Shown here: positions 54,901-63,809 of the stretch, in pieces | How positions within the stretch are numbered: position 1 is the stretch's first letter | Layout: the number at the start of each line of letters is the position of its first letter | Source: Lysinibacillus cavernae | Lineage (GTDB): Bacteria > Bacillota > Bacilli > Bacillales_A > Planococcaceae | DNA: 64,000 nucleotides | NCBI RefSeq assembly: GCF_009724685.1 | Contig: NZ_WMEF01000004.1 | Location: forward strand, 124,001 to 188,000 | Reading direction: 5' to 3' | The notes under the pieces: model-generated | Told to the model about the DNA's origin: nothing | What the model saw: only the letters and a program-made list of their open reading frames with translations | Database searches by the model: none | Made by a program: the position numbers and the translations under genes

Positions 54901-54959
54901 TGTATATTGTACCGATTATCTATAGTTTAATGGATAAAGAAACAAGAAAGATACGCTAG
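51906..54959 (+). CDS. swrC: RND-family efflux transporter (SwrC/AcrB-like)
   Basis: A 1017-residue HAE-type resistance-nodulation-division pump with 12 spans and two large outer domains. The N-terminus NFSIKRPVFTIVTMLFVILLG and the TM4 proton-relay motif GMLVDNAIVVIENIERH are diagnostic. In B. subtilis SwrC exports surfactin and is needed for swarming. No membrane-fusion or outer-membrane gene is present, as expected for Firmicutes. Substrate here is unknown. AAAAGGAG ribosome site. Followed 19 bases later by a reductase gene. Confidence 0.93.
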   Translation: MNISNFSIKRPVFTIVTMLFVILLGGVSLLKIPITLIPELNPPIGVVVTSYPGANPTEVNEKITKPLEATLATLPGIKKLQSTSQEGSNLIVLEFNWSTNMEDVQLDILQRIDMTPLPNDAGKPSFLKFDPSQFPIIQLSLRAENNDVDVRLLAEELEKELRRTEGVASVNVSGKLIEEIQITLDEAKLVEKGLTQTDIIQIVQSNNVSLPGDPVSTDDGKMLTTRIVSTLTSPENIADLIVSVNPLTGETLTVGDLASVERTEQQSTTTTRANEHPAVLMSVLQESGANTAEVSKEFQQALDELLEQEQYKGITADILVDQGNYVDLAISNIGSSLIVGGLFAMFVLFIFLRSVKSPIIIGIAIPYSVIVTFVLMFFADFSLNIMTLGALALGIGMLVDNAIVVIENIERHLGLEKDPITAAKEGTKEVALAIIASTLTTIAVFIPVMFIEGLIGQIFTEFALTISFSLIASLVVALTVVPMLASRLLKMKNTNFYVQRSNSRFYKGYKSSIIWVLQHRMLILMITVVCFGVSLFGLTRIGTEFLPPTDEGFTSINVNLETGVAVSETEKVVKKIEDRLKQEKDVDVYVSLIGGTQQTQARGQTSPNQAEMYVKLVPLAERQRSVFEFVEELEQDIQEELGEQAEIKFNVSTATGSSPHTLTFRLTDSDEQRLQHAVNKVQQELQTIPEVTTVSTDLDNTVQEIQIEVNREKAKDYGFVPAQIAQTVNQMTKGQLTSQFIAEDGAVLPVYTGFGQTFNTSMDALKAMQLRSPAGVFVKLEDVATVSIKEGPVSIRRSDQAAAVAFFVDYETKESLGGISAKVDKALKQGNLPPTTQVVFSGDRELYDSAIDDMLLAVMLAIVLVYIVMAAQFESFKYPFVIMFTVPLMIIGVAIAMFSTNTLIGVTSVIGILVLVGIVVNNGIVLVDYINQQKAKGMPVYEAILLATQDRLRPILMTALTTILGLLPLALGIGEGTEMNQPMGIAVIGGLVTSTLLTLYIVPIIYSLMDKETRKIR

Positions 54960-54978
54960 ATTCAAGGGGGAATGGGAG

Positions 54979-56064
54979 ATGCAAGTTCATTTTTTTACAG
55001 GTTTTCCTGGTTTCATTTCGAGTCAACTAATTCGAGCGTTATTTAAAAAGAAACAGACACAACAAGTGATTGCCATTGTGTTGGCAGGAGAAACCATTAA
55101 GGCACATAAGGAGAAAAGTAAATTATTAGAGGAGTTTCCTGACTGTTCTATTCGTATTGTAGAGGGCGATATTACGCTACCTAATCTTGGTCTAGATAAT
55201 CAACTAATAAAAGAAATTGTACCGCAAATAGAAGTACTTTGGCATTTAGCCGCCATTTATGATTTAGCTGTGCCGCGTGATATCGCTTGGAAAGTGAATG
55301 TACATGGTACAACAATGGTCAATGATTTTGTACGCACATTACCTAATTTAAAACGTTATATGTATTTCAGTACTGCCTACGTTGCAGGTACACGTGAGGG
55401 GATATTGTATGAAAATGAACTTATTCGACCTCCAGCATTTAAAAATTACTATGAGGAAACAAAATATGAAGCTGAGCTCCGAGTAGAAGATTTAAAATCA
55501 GAAATACCACTGACGATTATTAGACCTGGAATTGTGCGAGGTCATTCCCAAACAGGTGAAACCATTAAATTTGATGGTCCTTATTTCTTTTTAAACTTAG
55601 TAGAACGGTTAAAGGGTTTACCTTTTATCCCGTATATTGGTCGATCTACATCGACGATTAATGTAGTGCCAATCGATTACATTTTAAATGCCTCTACTTT
55701 TTTGGTAAATGAAAATGGGGCAGTAGGCAAGACACTTCATTTAACAGACCCTAATCCTCATCCTGTACAGGAAGTATATCGGACAATGGTGAAATTAGTA
55801 ACGAATGTTTACCCAAAAGGACGTTTTCCATTTACATTGGCGAAATTATCATTACAAGTCCCTTTTATTCGAAAAAAACTAAGGGTTGAACAAGAAACTT
55901 TAGATTATTTAACATGGAAAGCTACATTTGACACCGCCGAAGCACAGTCTATTTTACAAAAAGGTGGTATTTCATGCCCCGATTTTATACAGACGATGCC
56001 GAAAATGGTTGATTTTTATATAGCGCATAAAGAAGATGAAAGCTATCAGATTCAGATCAAGTAA
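54979..56064 (+). CDS. NAD(P)-dependent SDR of the fatty-acyl-reductase-like (NAD_binding_4) group
   Basis: A 361-residue extended SDR. TGFPGFIS (7-14) cofactor loop; HLAAIYDLAVP near 90; FSTAYVAGT; active-site Tyr158-x3-Lys162 (YEETK). This pattern is found in male-sterility/fatty acyl-CoA reductase-like domains and carboxylic acid reductases. No thioester-reductase partner domain is attached. The close spacing to the RND pump gene suggests co-transcription and possibly a lipid-like substrate. Confidence 0.8.
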   Translation: MQVHFFTGFPGFISSQLIRALFKKKQTQQVIAIVLAGETIKAHKEKSKLLEEFPDCSIRIVEGDITLPNLGLDNQLIKEIVPQIEVLWHLAAIYDLAVPRDIAWKVNVHGTTMVNDFVRTLPNLKRYMYFSTAYVAGTREGILYENELIRPPAFKNYYEETKYEAELRVEDLKSEIPLTIIRPGIVRGHSQTGETIKFDGPYFFLNLVERLKGLPFIPYIGRSTSTINVVPIDYILNASTFLVNENGAVGKTLHLTDPNPHPVQEVYRTMVKLVTNVYPKGRFPFTLAKLSLQVPFIRKKLRVEQETLDYLTWKATFDTAEAQSILQKGGISCPDFIQTMPKMVDFYIAHKEDESYQIQIK

Positions 56065-56097
56065 TAAGAAAAACATTACAAAAATATATAGATATTT

Positions 56098-56126
56098 TTG
56101 TCAGCTGTAAATGATAGTGCTATAAT
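56098..56126 (+). promoter_or_regulatory. SigA promoter of the riboswitch-terC transcript
   Basis: TTGTCA (56098-56103), exactly 17 bases, TATAAT (56121-56126). Confidence 0.85.
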
Positions 56127-56144
56127 GATTGAAAGAAGATACCT

Positions 56145-56358
56145 TCGACAATTTGTCAAAGGGGAGTAGCTAACAGGAAAATAAATTTACCTGGTTTCAC
56201 ATTCGACAAGACATGGTTTTTACCATCGGGTGTGATAGTGAATGGCTCTATACGTTAATGATTCCGAATGACGTGTAGATTGATGTACCAACTAATGAAA
56301 TAGGGTACTAATTTACTTAGCGAGACCTTTGCCTGAATTAGGGCAGGGGTTTTTTTCT
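56145..56358 (+). promoter_or_regulatory. yybP-ykoY (manganese) riboswitch with terminator
   Basis: The conserved halves are present: CAAAGGGGAGTAGC (56157-56170) and TTAGCGAGACCTTTGCC (56317-56333). CAAAGG pairs with CCTTTG (56326-56331) to close P1. CCTTTGCCT can instead pair with GGGCAGGGG, followed by T7 (to 56357), making a terminator. Ligand-stabilised P1 would therefore prevent termination. Known ligand of the class: Mn2+. The aptamer lies between a good promoter and a TerC-family gene, the classic ykoY setting. Confidence 0.9.
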
Positions 56359-56416
56359 TTTGTACTTCAGTTGAAATGATTATTTTGGGTATATACAGCT
56401 TAGAGGAGGCACTAGG

Positions 56417-57175
56417 ATGGAAGCAATTTTATTACAATATGGCTGGGTTTTGATTGTCCTTGTTGTATTAGAAGGACTACTCGCAGCTGATAATGCGGTA
56501 GTAATGGCTGTAATGGTCAAGCATTTACCACAAGAACAACAAAAAAAGGCGCTATTTTATGGGCTATTTGGAGCACTGATTTTCCGATTCTCAGCACTTT
56601 TTGTCATTACAGTATTGGTAAACTATTGGCAAATTCAAGCAGTCGGCGCTGCATATCTACTATTTATGTCTGCGAAAAATATTTATGATTTACGTAAACA
56701 CAAGGATAATGAGGGAGAAGAAACGACTGAAAAAGCCGGGAAAAAAGGTTCTGGATTCTGGGTAACAGTACTCAAGGTAGAAGCTGCAGATATTGCATTC
56801 GCCATTGATTCAATGCTAGCAGCAGTTGCTATCGCTGTAACTTTACCTCACTTAGGTGATTTTGATATTGGCGGCATCAATGGAGGACAGTTTATTGTCA
56901 TGCTCCTTGGTGGGTTTATGGGTGTCATTATGATGCGTTTTGCCGCACAATGGTTTGTGAAAATTTTAAATGATTACCCTTCACTTGAAACAGCTGCATT
57001 TTTAATCGTTGGCTGGGTAGGTGTGAAGCTGGTTGTCTTAACATTAGCCCACGAAAAAGTGGGGATATTACCTGTAGAGTTTCCGCATTCCACTGCATGG
57101 GAGTTAACATTCTGGATAGTTTTACTGGCCATTGCACTTGTTGGTTATCTAGTAGGAGTACGTAATAAAAAATAA
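56417..57175 (+). CDS. ykoY: TerC-family integral membrane protein (YkoY-like)
   Basis: A 252-residue membrane protein with about seven spans. Acidic intramembrane motifs LEGLLAADNAVVMAVMVKHL (Asp27) and AADIAFAIDSMLAAVA are TerC hallmarks. TerC/YkoY-type proteins export Mn2+ and help metalate secreted enzymes. Control by the upstream Mn2+ riboswitch supports a manganese role. GAGGAGG ribosome site. Confidence 0.92.
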   Translation: MEAILLQYGWVLIVLVVLEGLLAADNAVVMAVMVKHLPQEQQKKALFYGLFGALIFRFSALFVITVLVNYWQIQAVGAAYLLFMSAKNIYDLRKHKDNEGEETTEKAGKKGSGFWVTVLKVEAADIAFAIDSMLAAVAIAVTLPHLGDFDIGGINGGQFIVMLLGGFMGVIMMRFAAQWFVKILNDYPSLETAAFLIVGWVGVKLVVLTLAHEKVGILPVEFPHSTAWELTFWIVLLAIALVGYLVGVRNKK

Positions 57176-57189
57176 GAGGATCTACTTTG

Positions 57190-57223
57190 GAGGAATAGTT
57201 ACACCTATTCCTCTTTCTTTTTT
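57190..57223 (+). terminator. terminator of the TerC-family gene
   Basis: GAGGAATAG pairs with CTATTCCTC, followed by TTTCTTTTTTT. Confidence 0.85.
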
Positions 57224-57286
57224 TATGTATTTTTTTTATACTATTATCTATCTAGTTGGGCATCATATGTGGGAGGAGTTGTTAAA

Positions 57287-58642
57287 GTGCCTTGGAAAAA
57301 ATCATCAAATAAACTTGCCACACCATTTCAGGTACTTGTTTCATATTACTTTATAGCCATAGCGATTTCCTTCCTGTTATTACGACTTCCAGGCGTTCAT
57401 CATGAAGGTGTAAGAGTTTCCTTTTTAGACAGTTTGTTTACCGCAGTAAGTGCAGTCAGTGTCACTGGTTTAACAACGATTAATATTTCAGAAACCTATA
57501 CAACCTTTGGCCTTGTGATGATTCTCGTTATTTTACAGTTAGGTGCCATCGGTATTATGTCACTTGGAACTTTTGTGTGGCTGCTAGTAGGAAAAAAAAT
57601 CGGAATGCGTGAGCGCCAATTAATTATGATTGACCATAACCAATACAATTTGTCTGGGGTTGTTAAATTAATTCGCGAAATTTTAAAAATCTTAATTGGC
57701 ATTGAAGTGGTGGGTACGATTATATTAACACTACACTTTACTAATTATTTTGATACATTGGAAGAAGCCTTCTTGCATGGTGCGTTTGCTTCTATTTCTG
57801 CTACAACCAATGGTGGTTTTGATATTACAGGAATGAGTTTATTGCCATTTCACGATGATTACTTTGTTCAAATGGTTACGATGGTACTGATTGTACTAGG
57901 TGCTATCGGTTTCCCAGTACTAATTGAGTTGAAAACATTTTTACTCAATCGACATGCGAATTTTCGTTTTAGTTTATTTACAAAAATCACTACATCAACA
58001 TATGCGATTTTATTTGTTGTAGGTGCACTTGTTATTTTACTCCTTGAATCATTCCATTCTTTTAAGGAAATGTCTTGGCACGAGGCGCTTTTTTCAGCGA
58101 TGTTTCATTCTGTTTCAACACGATCTGCTGGACTTACAACTTATGATGTCACGACATTTAGTGAAGCAACGGATATATTTATGAGTTTTCTCATGTTCAT
58201 TGGATCTTCCCCAAGTTCAGTTGGTGGAGGAATACGTACAACAACGTTTGCCATAGCCATTTTGTTTTTAATTACCTTTGCAAGAGGGAGAGAGGACATT
58301 CAAGTATTTGGACGAGAAATCCATTTAATAGATGTTTTCCGCTCTTTCGTTGTCATCTTATTGGCATTTTTCATGGTGTTAATTGCAACCATTATCTTGC
58401 TAATAACAGAACCACATGCCTCACTCATTCAAATTATTTTTGAAATCACCTCAGCGTTCGGTACTTGTGGGATGTCGTTAGGGATAACTTCAGATTTATC
58501 CGTGGTTGGTAAAATCATTATCATTATCTTAATGTTTATTGGTCGAGTGGGTTTAATTTCATTCCTTTATACACTTGGTGGTGGGGGAAGAGGTAAAAAA
58601 TCGAGCTTCCATTATCCAAAGGAACGGGTAATTATTGGGTAA
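57287..58642 (+). CDS. ktrB: Ktr-type potassium uptake membrane subunit
   Basis: A 451-residue K+ (Na+-coupled) transporter of the TrkH/KtrB family. Four pore-loop filters are visible: AVSVTGLTT, SATTNGGFD, STRSAGLTT and SAFGTCGMS. It should work with a cytosolic KtrA/KtrC RCK subunit, which is not encoded nearby, so KtrD is an equally fitting name. GTG at 57287 with GGGAGGAG 8 bases upstream; the frame opens at 57269. Confidence 0.92.
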   Translation: MPWKKSSNKLATPFQVLVSYYFIAIAISFLLLRLPGVHHEGVRVSFLDSLFTAVSAVSVTGLTTINISETYTTFGLVMILVILQLGAIGIMSLGTFVWLLVGKKIGMRERQLIMIDHNQYNLSGVVKLIREILKILIGIEVVGTIILTLHFTNYFDTLEEAFLHGAFASISATTNGGFDITGMSLLPFHDDYFVQMVTMVLIVLGAIGFPVLIELKTFLLNRHANFRFSLFTKITTSTYAILFVVGALVILLLESFHSFKEMSWHEALFSAMFHSVSTRSAGLTTYDVTTFSEATDIFMSFLMFIGSSPSSVGGGIRTTTFAIAILFLITFARGREDIQVFGREIHLIDVFRSFVVILLAFFMVLIATIILLITEPHASLIQIIFEITSAFGTCGMSLGITSDLSVVGKIIIIILMFIGRVGLISFLYTLGGGGRGKKSSFHYPKERVIIG

Positions 58643-58648
58643 ATTATG

Positions 58649-58693
58649 TGAAGTATACGATGTTAATTTGTCATCAATTCATCGTATACTTCA
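58649..58693 (+). terminator. terminator of the ktrB-like gene
   Basis: GTGAAGTATACGATG pairs with CATCGTATACTTCA, then T-rich. Confidence 0.8.
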
Positions 58694-58942
58694 TTTAAAA
58701 AGTGTGAAATCATTAAACTGACATAAAATTTTCAAAAAATTTAAAATCATCTTTCCCGAATGTAAAATTATTATGTGGGTATTAACTACAAAGTATAGAT
58801 ATCATGCCTTTAAGGCATTTGACCTAAAATTTTGGGGTTAACCTGTGATGACTTAACTAACTGTTTAAAAGAGTCAAAGAGCGTACATATAAATCAAATT
58901 TTATTTTTAATTTGAGGATTTAAGAATTGTTTAAGTTAGAAA
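58694..58942. other. intergenic region without recognised features
   Basis: AT-rich, no supportable ORF. ATGCCTTTAAGGCAT at 58804-58818 is a 15-base palindrome of unknown meaning. Confidence 0.4.
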
Positions 58943-58981
58943 AAAAGCTAGTCCTGATTTTTATTACAGGACTAGCTTTTC
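58943..58981. terminator. terminator of the radical SAM gene
   Basis: AAAAGCTAGTCCTG pairs with CAGGACTAGCTTTT. T-rich on the minus strand and symmetrical. Confidence 0.85.
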
Positions 58982-58984
58982 TTA

Positions 58985-60724
58985 TTAAATAGAGTGGATT
59001 GTTGCAAAATAAGGTGCTTGGCCGTGGCGGAAATAGGTTAACAGATAGCCATTTTTTTGTACAATTTTGCCATTTATGAAATTTTGGTAATCAAGTGAGT
59101 GAGGGATAATCAGTGTATGCTTAAATAACTCTTTCTCAGACAGTTTAAAGCTTACAAATTCCTCGCCAGCGATAGCTGGATCTTCGCGTAAGGCATGATA
59201 AATTGCCTTTTGTTGCTCTTCTGTTGGCCGTTCATTCCACCATAGCTTACGTGGTTGGAATTGCTGAACCATTAGATAATCAAGCTGCATTAAGCTCTGG
59301 ACAATGTTTAAATCCACACCATCAACAGTTTCTAAAAACATTAATAGTCTGCGGAATAGATCTTCCAATTGATGACCAATACGAGACCAACCTTTTGTTT
59401 CCCAATACGTTCCGAAATTTTGGAAAAAATCGAATGGTGTGTCAAAGACCTCCGTCACTAAGTATTCGATCGTATGATCCATACGGTGATCATTCCAATA
59501 TTTCTCAAGAACATCCTCTGCATGTTTGATGCGAACGATGTCATCAAATGTTAGGACATTATTTGAAAAGATTTCGTAAGGAGATAAATCAACGTAGGTA
59601 TAGCCAAACTTTTCAGCTTCCAGTCGTAGACCAGTACCACGTAAAAGTTTTAAAAATCCTAGCTGAAGTTCCTCAGGTCGCATTGCAAAAACGTCATTAA
59701 ACGTTTGACGGAAGCTTCCGTAATCTTCCTCTGGTAAACCAGCAATTAAATCTAAATGTTGATCTATTTTTCCACCGTTTTTCACCATTGTTACTGTTCG
59801 TTTTAGTTTTTCAAAGTTTTGACGACGTTTAACAAGAGTATTGGTTAAATCATTTGTAGATTGAACACCAATTTCGAAACGGAACAAACCTTGTGGTGCA
59901 TTGTCATTTAAGAATTGGATAACCTCTGGACGCATGATATCAGCAGTGATTTCAAACTGGAAAACAACTCCAGGTTGATGTTCATCAATTAAAAATTGAA
60001 ACATTTCCATTGCATAGCTACGACTAATATTGAAGGTACGATCTACAAATTTAATTGTTCGTGCTCCGTTATCCATTAAGAAACGAATATCTTCTTTTAT
60101 TTTTTCACGGTTAAAGTATCGAACACCTACTTCAATAGAAGATAAACAAAATTGGCAGCTAAACGGACAGCCACGACTTGTCTCAATGTATTGAATTCGT
60201 TTACCTAGATAGGGAAGATCCTCCTCGAAACGAAATGGGCTTGGTAAGTCACGTAAATCGATTTTTGCTGGCTGAGCGTGAATCTTAACTTTCCCATCCT
60301 CTAAATAACAAATGCCTGGAACATCCTCCAACAATATTTCACCATGGAAATAGCGTAATAATTGTTTAAATGAAGTTTCTCCTTCACCCATAACAATGAA
60401 GTCCACCTCAGGTATACGGCGTAACCAATGGTGAGAATCATAAGAAACCTCGGGTCCTCCGAGCAAAATTTTAACATTAGGACAAACAGTTTTTAACATT
60501 TTAATAACGTGAATTGTTTCTTCGATATTCCAAATATAGCAGCTGAATCCAACAATATCAGGTTTTTTTTGGAATAAATCTGATACAATATTAAAAGCAG
60601 GATCTTTAATTGTATACTCTGCTATAATTGGATTAAACTCTGGTAAAGCGGCACCTTTTAAATAGCGCAATGCTAAATTTGTGTGAATATACTTTGCATT
60701 TAAAGTAGTTAAAATAGTATTCAT
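58985..60724 (-). CDS. B12-binding-domain radical SAM protein
   Basis: A 579-residue protein. The N-terminal cobalamin-binding-type Rossmann domain (1-140, ILLGGPEVSYD) is followed by a radical SAM core with Cys186, Cys190 and Cys193 (GCPFSCQFC) and a C-terminal DUF4080-like part. Such proteins bind a 4Fe-4S cluster and use S-adenosylmethionine; this subgroup has no established substrate. The cobalamin site lacks an obvious DxHxxG motif, so B12 binding is uncertain. Transcribed alone on the minus strand. Confidence 0.88.
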   Translation of the reverse strand: MNTILTTLNAKYIHTNLALRYLKGAALPEFNPIIAEYTIKDPAFNIVSDLFQKKPDIVGFSCYIWNIEETIHVIKMLKTVCPNVKILLGGPEVSYDSHHWLRRIPEVDFIVMGEGETSFKQLLRYFHGEILLEDVPGICYLEDGKVKIHAQPAKIDLRDLPSPFRFEEDLPYLGKRIQYIETSRGCPFSCQFCLSSIEVGVRYFNREKIKEDIRFLMDNGARTIKFVDRTFNISRSYAMEMFQFLIDEHQPGVVFQFEITADIMRPEVIQFLNDNAPQGLFRFEIGVQSTNDLTNTLVKRRQNFEKLKRTVTMVKNGGKIDQHLDLIAGLPEEDYGSFRQTFNDVFAMRPEELQLGFLKLLRGTGLRLEAEKFGYTYVDLSPYEIFSNNVLTFDDIVRIKHAEDVLEKYWNDHRMDHTIEYLVTEVFDTPFDFFQNFGTYWETKGWSRIGHQLEDLFRRLLMFLETVDGVDLNIVQSLMQLDYLMVQQFQPRKLWWNERPTEEQQKAIYHALREDPAIAGEEFVSFKLSEKELFKHTLIIPHSLDYQNFINGKIVQKNGYLLTYFRHGQAPYFATIHSI

Positions 60725-60923
60725 GCAATAATCTTCCTTTCAACATCTTATTGTATCAGTCAAGTATCTGACATACAATATAATTCTTTTTACCTATTTA
60801 TTTTGTGAACGGTTCGTGAAATAATTTAAAATACTTAAATTTACTAAATTTTGTAATAATAGAATCGTGCTGTCATAAAGTATAGTAAAGGCTCAAAATT
60901 CGATTTAGAGGTTTTTTACTCTT

Positions 60924-62399
60924 TTGAAAGGTTCGGTGAGAAAGTTGAAGCAAAATGATATTAATCAATGTTTTGGAAATCTTATGAAAAGTACTTCGTC
61001 ACCAACACTTATACTCAATAAAGCAGGGAAAATTTTGAACGTCAATGAGGCTGCTATCAAACTTTTTAATCTTAATTTAACGTATATTGGCTATTTAGCT
61101 ATGGACGAGCCATCTAATTTTAAATGGACTAATTTTGTTAAACAATTACAAAATGAATTACGTTCAGAGGAAATTTTCAATATTCGTACAGCTGGAAATG
61201 ACTACGAAATGTTATCTTTTAAATGTTTTTACGACCCGAATACAGAAGAAATTGTTGCGCAAGTTTCAGTACTAAATGATGATGTTGCCCATAAATTATA
61301 CGTTAGTCAAGCGCATGAGAAATCTCATTCTAATGCATATGATTACTTACCTTACGCTGTTATTGTAAGTGATGCTAGCGGTATTATTCTTGGGCTTAAT
61401 AAGTATGCAGAAATGTTTCTAAAAGTCGAAAATTCGCAGCTGCTTCATAAAGCACATCAACATATATTTGATTCATTTACAATGAAAGATGGACAAATTA
61501 CATCATACCTTTCTAAGTTAATGGGTGAAAAGCATGCAAGTGTTCATGTAGTGGATGAAACACAAGTAAGCAGAACTTGTTATTATGAAATTTCTAGTAT
61601 CTTTGATGAATACAATAATATTATTGTCACTGTTATTAATGATGAAACAGAGAAAAAGCAACTTCAGCATAAAGTCGAGCATCAGCAAGCTTTAAACATT
61701 GTTGGACAGATGGCTGCAAGTATCGCGCATGAAATTCGCAATCCTTTAACTTCTTTAAAAGGATTTACTGAATTATTAAAGATAAATGCTGATGATGAAT
61801 CACGCATGTATCTTTCTGTTATTGACAGTGAGCTACAACGGATGGAACAAATTTTATCCGAGCTATTAGTATTGTCCAAGCCAACGACTATGAAAATGGA
61901 ATTATTAGAGCTGCATAATATTGTAAAGCAAGTCATTGAGTTTATGCTACCAGACGCACTTATGAAAAGTATTATGATTCAGTACATTTCTAGCTCTAAT
62001 CAAATATATATTGGTGGGAACGAAAATCGATTAAAGCAAGTATTTATGAATTTGATTAAAAATGCAATGGAATCCATGAATAATGGTGGTACGATTACCG
62101 TTGAAATAGCGACAAATGATTGTGCGATTGTTGAACTTATGATTAAAGATGAAGGTGTTGGCATGGACAGCACGACACTTCAAAACCTATTCCAACCTTT
62201 TTACACGACCAAATCAACAGGGACAGGACTGGGCCTTGCTTTCGTGAAAAAGGTTATCGAAGAGCATGATGGTGTAATAGGTGTTAATAGTGAATTACAG
62301 AAGGGGACATGCTTCCATCTGCAGTTTCCAATTTACACATTTAATCAAATGGATACAATGGAAGTATCCACAAAAGATTCTGCTTATTTAGTAACATAA
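60924..62399 (+). CDS. PAS-domain sensor histidine kinase (KinA/KinE-like)
   Basis: A 491-residue cytosolic kinase with two PAS-like regions (about 18-130 and 140-245), HisKA with His269 (ASIAHEIRNPLTSLKGF) and an HATPase domain (MNLIKNAMESM, DEGVGMD, GTGLGLAFVKKV). No membrane span. The layout resembles the sporulation phosphorelay kinases KinA/KinE. No cognate response regulator adjoins it. The start is uncertain: TTG 60924, GTG 60936 or TTG 60945, all with modest ribosome sites. Confidence 0.88.
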   Translation: MKGSVRKLKQNDINQCFGNLMKSTSSPTLILNKAGKILNVNEAAIKLFNLNLTYIGYLAMDEPSNFKWTNFVKQLQNELRSEEIFNIRTAGNDYEMLSFKCFYDPNTEEIVAQVSVLNDDVAHKLYVSQAHEKSHSNAYDYLPYAVIVSDASGIILGLNKYAEMFLKVENSQLLHKAHQHIFDSFTMKDGQITSYLSKLMGEKHASVHVVDETQVSRTCYYEISSIFDEYNNIIVTVINDETEKKQLQHKVEHQQALNIVGQMAASIAHEIRNPLTSLKGFTELLKINADDESRMYLSVIDSELQRMEQILSELLVLSKPTTMKMELLELHNIVKQVIEFMLPDALMKSIMIQYISSSNQIYIGGNENRLKQVFMNLIKNAMESMNNGGTITVEIATNDCAIVELMIKDEGVGMDSTTLQNLFQPFYTTKSTGTGLGLAFVKKVIEEHDGVIGVNSELQKGTCFHLQFPIYTFNQMDTMEVSTKDSAYLVT

Positions 62400-62521
62400 A
62401 TAGAGTAAAAATGGTTGCATGATTTACAACAAAACCCTCTAAATCATATAATGCTTTTGACAATGCTTTTCTAATATCGCTATAATGTCATGTATAAAGA
62501 GCGAAGTGAGAGGAAAAGAAT

Positions 62522-62968
62522 ATGACGTCAGAAGATCTAAAACAATCTTTAAAATTATATATTGTATTATCACGTGCATTGAAAGCAATCAATGAGACAA
62601 CACATCAAGTATTTCAGCATAATGGTTTAAACCCAACTGAATTTGCTGTTCTAGAGCTTCTCTATCATAAGGGGAGACAGCCATTACAGCAGATTGGCAA
62701 TAAAATTTTGCTAGCTAGTGGGTCTATTACGTATGTCATTGATAAGCTTGAAAAGAGAGGCTATTTATTACGTGTGTCTTGTCCTGCGGATCGTCGTGTT
62801 ACATATGCAGAAATCACTGAGGAAGGTGAAGCATTTATGGGAGAATTATTCCCAAAACACGAGCAGCATTTGCATGAATTAATGAGTGTACTATCACCAG
62901 AAGAAAAAGAACAAGCTATTACGTTATTAAAGAAAATAGGTCTTTCTATCAAGGATTTATCTTATTAA
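62522..62968 (+). CDS. mhqR: MarR-family regulator, MhqR-like
   Basis: A 148-residue winged-helix repressor. LNPTEFAVLELLYHKGRQPL, QQIGNKILLASGSITYVIDKL and CPADRRVTYAEIT closely follow B. subtilis MhqR, which controls quinone and thiol-stress dioxygenases and reductases. One Cys at about residue 84. Targets are not in the window. GAGAGGAAAAG precedes the ATG. Confidence 0.85.
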   Translation: MTSEDLKQSLKLYIVLSRALKAINETTHQVFQHNGLNPTEFAVLELLYHKGRQPLQQIGNKILLASGSITYVIDKLEKRGYLLRVSCPADRRVTYAEITEEGEAFMGELFPKHEQHLHELMSVLSPEEKEQAITLLKKIGLSIKDLSY

Positions 62969-63002
62969 AAAAGTTGTCTCATTGATTTGAGACGACTTTT
63001 TT
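62964..63002 (+). terminator. terminator of the mhqR-like gene
   Basis: AAAAGTTGTCTCA pairs with TGAGACGACTTTT. Confidence 0.85.
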
Positions 63003-63013
63003 ATGCTGTAAAT

Positions 63014-63052
63014 AAAAGGACTATAGACATGATAATGTCTACAGTCCTTTTG
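63014..63052 (-). terminator. terminator of the lipoprotein gene
   Basis: AAAGGACTATAGACAT pairs with ATGTCTACAGTCCTTT, facing the minus-strand gene that ends at 63059. Confidence 0.8.
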
Positions 63053-63058
63053 GTTTTA

Positions 63059-63748
63059 CTATTTTTTAGAGATAGTTGCTGCCATGTTAAGCATAGCATC
63101 TGTTAAATCTTGTTCATCATTATCGTGAATTGTTAATTTTGTAATGAGTCCATCTTTTTCAAAAACAACCCCAATTACTTTCTCTGTGTCAAAGTCTACA
63201 ACATAACCCTCAATATTTTGAGCATCCTTGATTGCAGCTAATTCATCAGTAGTTAAAGCTACTGTTTCACCCACAGCATTCATATAATCTTGCATGGTTG
63301 TTTTTACTTCATCAAAGCTCGATTGTGAAGATTCAATTGTTTCAATACGCATAAACACTTCATCATCATTATTAGACACTAACATGTCTCTACCTGGCTC
63401 TTCTTGTGTCAGTGTAAATCCTGGAAGCTGTTGTAGTTTGTAGCTTTGATCAACACTTTCAGATTCAGTTGCCTTTTCGGTTTTATCTTCACCTTTTTGT
63501 ACGTATTTCACATCTTGTTGTGGCTGTTTAGAAGCGTCCTCTGTATTTGTATCATTTGATGCAGGAGTATCTTCTTCCTCTTGTGATTCACCTGCTGTTT
63601 CATCTCCAGATGGTTTTTGATCAGCACCAGTATTTGATGGCTCATTTTGTTGAGCATCTGAATCCCCTGTTTTATCAGAGGTATTACAACCTACAACTAA
63701 TACGGCTGTTAGTAATAATGCAAGAATAGAAAATAATTTTTTTTGCAT
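63059..63748 (-). CDS. hypothetical lipoprotein, 229 aa
   Basis: Not recognised as a named family. Lipobox LVVGC (Cys21). Residues 22-110 are a low-complexity Asp/Glu/Ser/Thr/Gln-rich linker. A compact C-terminal domain (111-229) begins LPGFTLTQEEPGRDMLV and looks like a small alpha/beta fold. GGAGGG lies 6 bases before the ATG. It should be surface-exposed. It follows the membrane-protease-like gene on the minus strand. Confidence 0.75.
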   Translation of the reverse strand: MQKKLFSILALLLTAVLVVGCNTSDKTGDSDAQQNEPSNTGADQKPSGDETAGESQEEEDTPASNDTNTEDASKQPQQDVKYVQKGEDKTEKATESESVDQSYKLQQLPGFTLTQEEPGRDMLVSNNDDEVFMRIETIESSQSSFDEVKTTMQDYMNAVGETVALTTDELAAIKDAQNIEGYVVDFDTEKVIGVVFEKDGLITKLTIHDNDEQDLTDAMLNMAATISKK

Positions 63749-63809
63749 AAAAAACCCTCCTTTTCTAAATTAAACGTTAATGAAGCTAAAATGTTTCCAA
63801 ATAATAATG

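Noticed and set aside
57176..57286. c-di-AMP (ydaO-type) riboswitch before the Ktr gene
   Set aside because: The space to the preceding terminator is far too short and no conserved sequence is seen.
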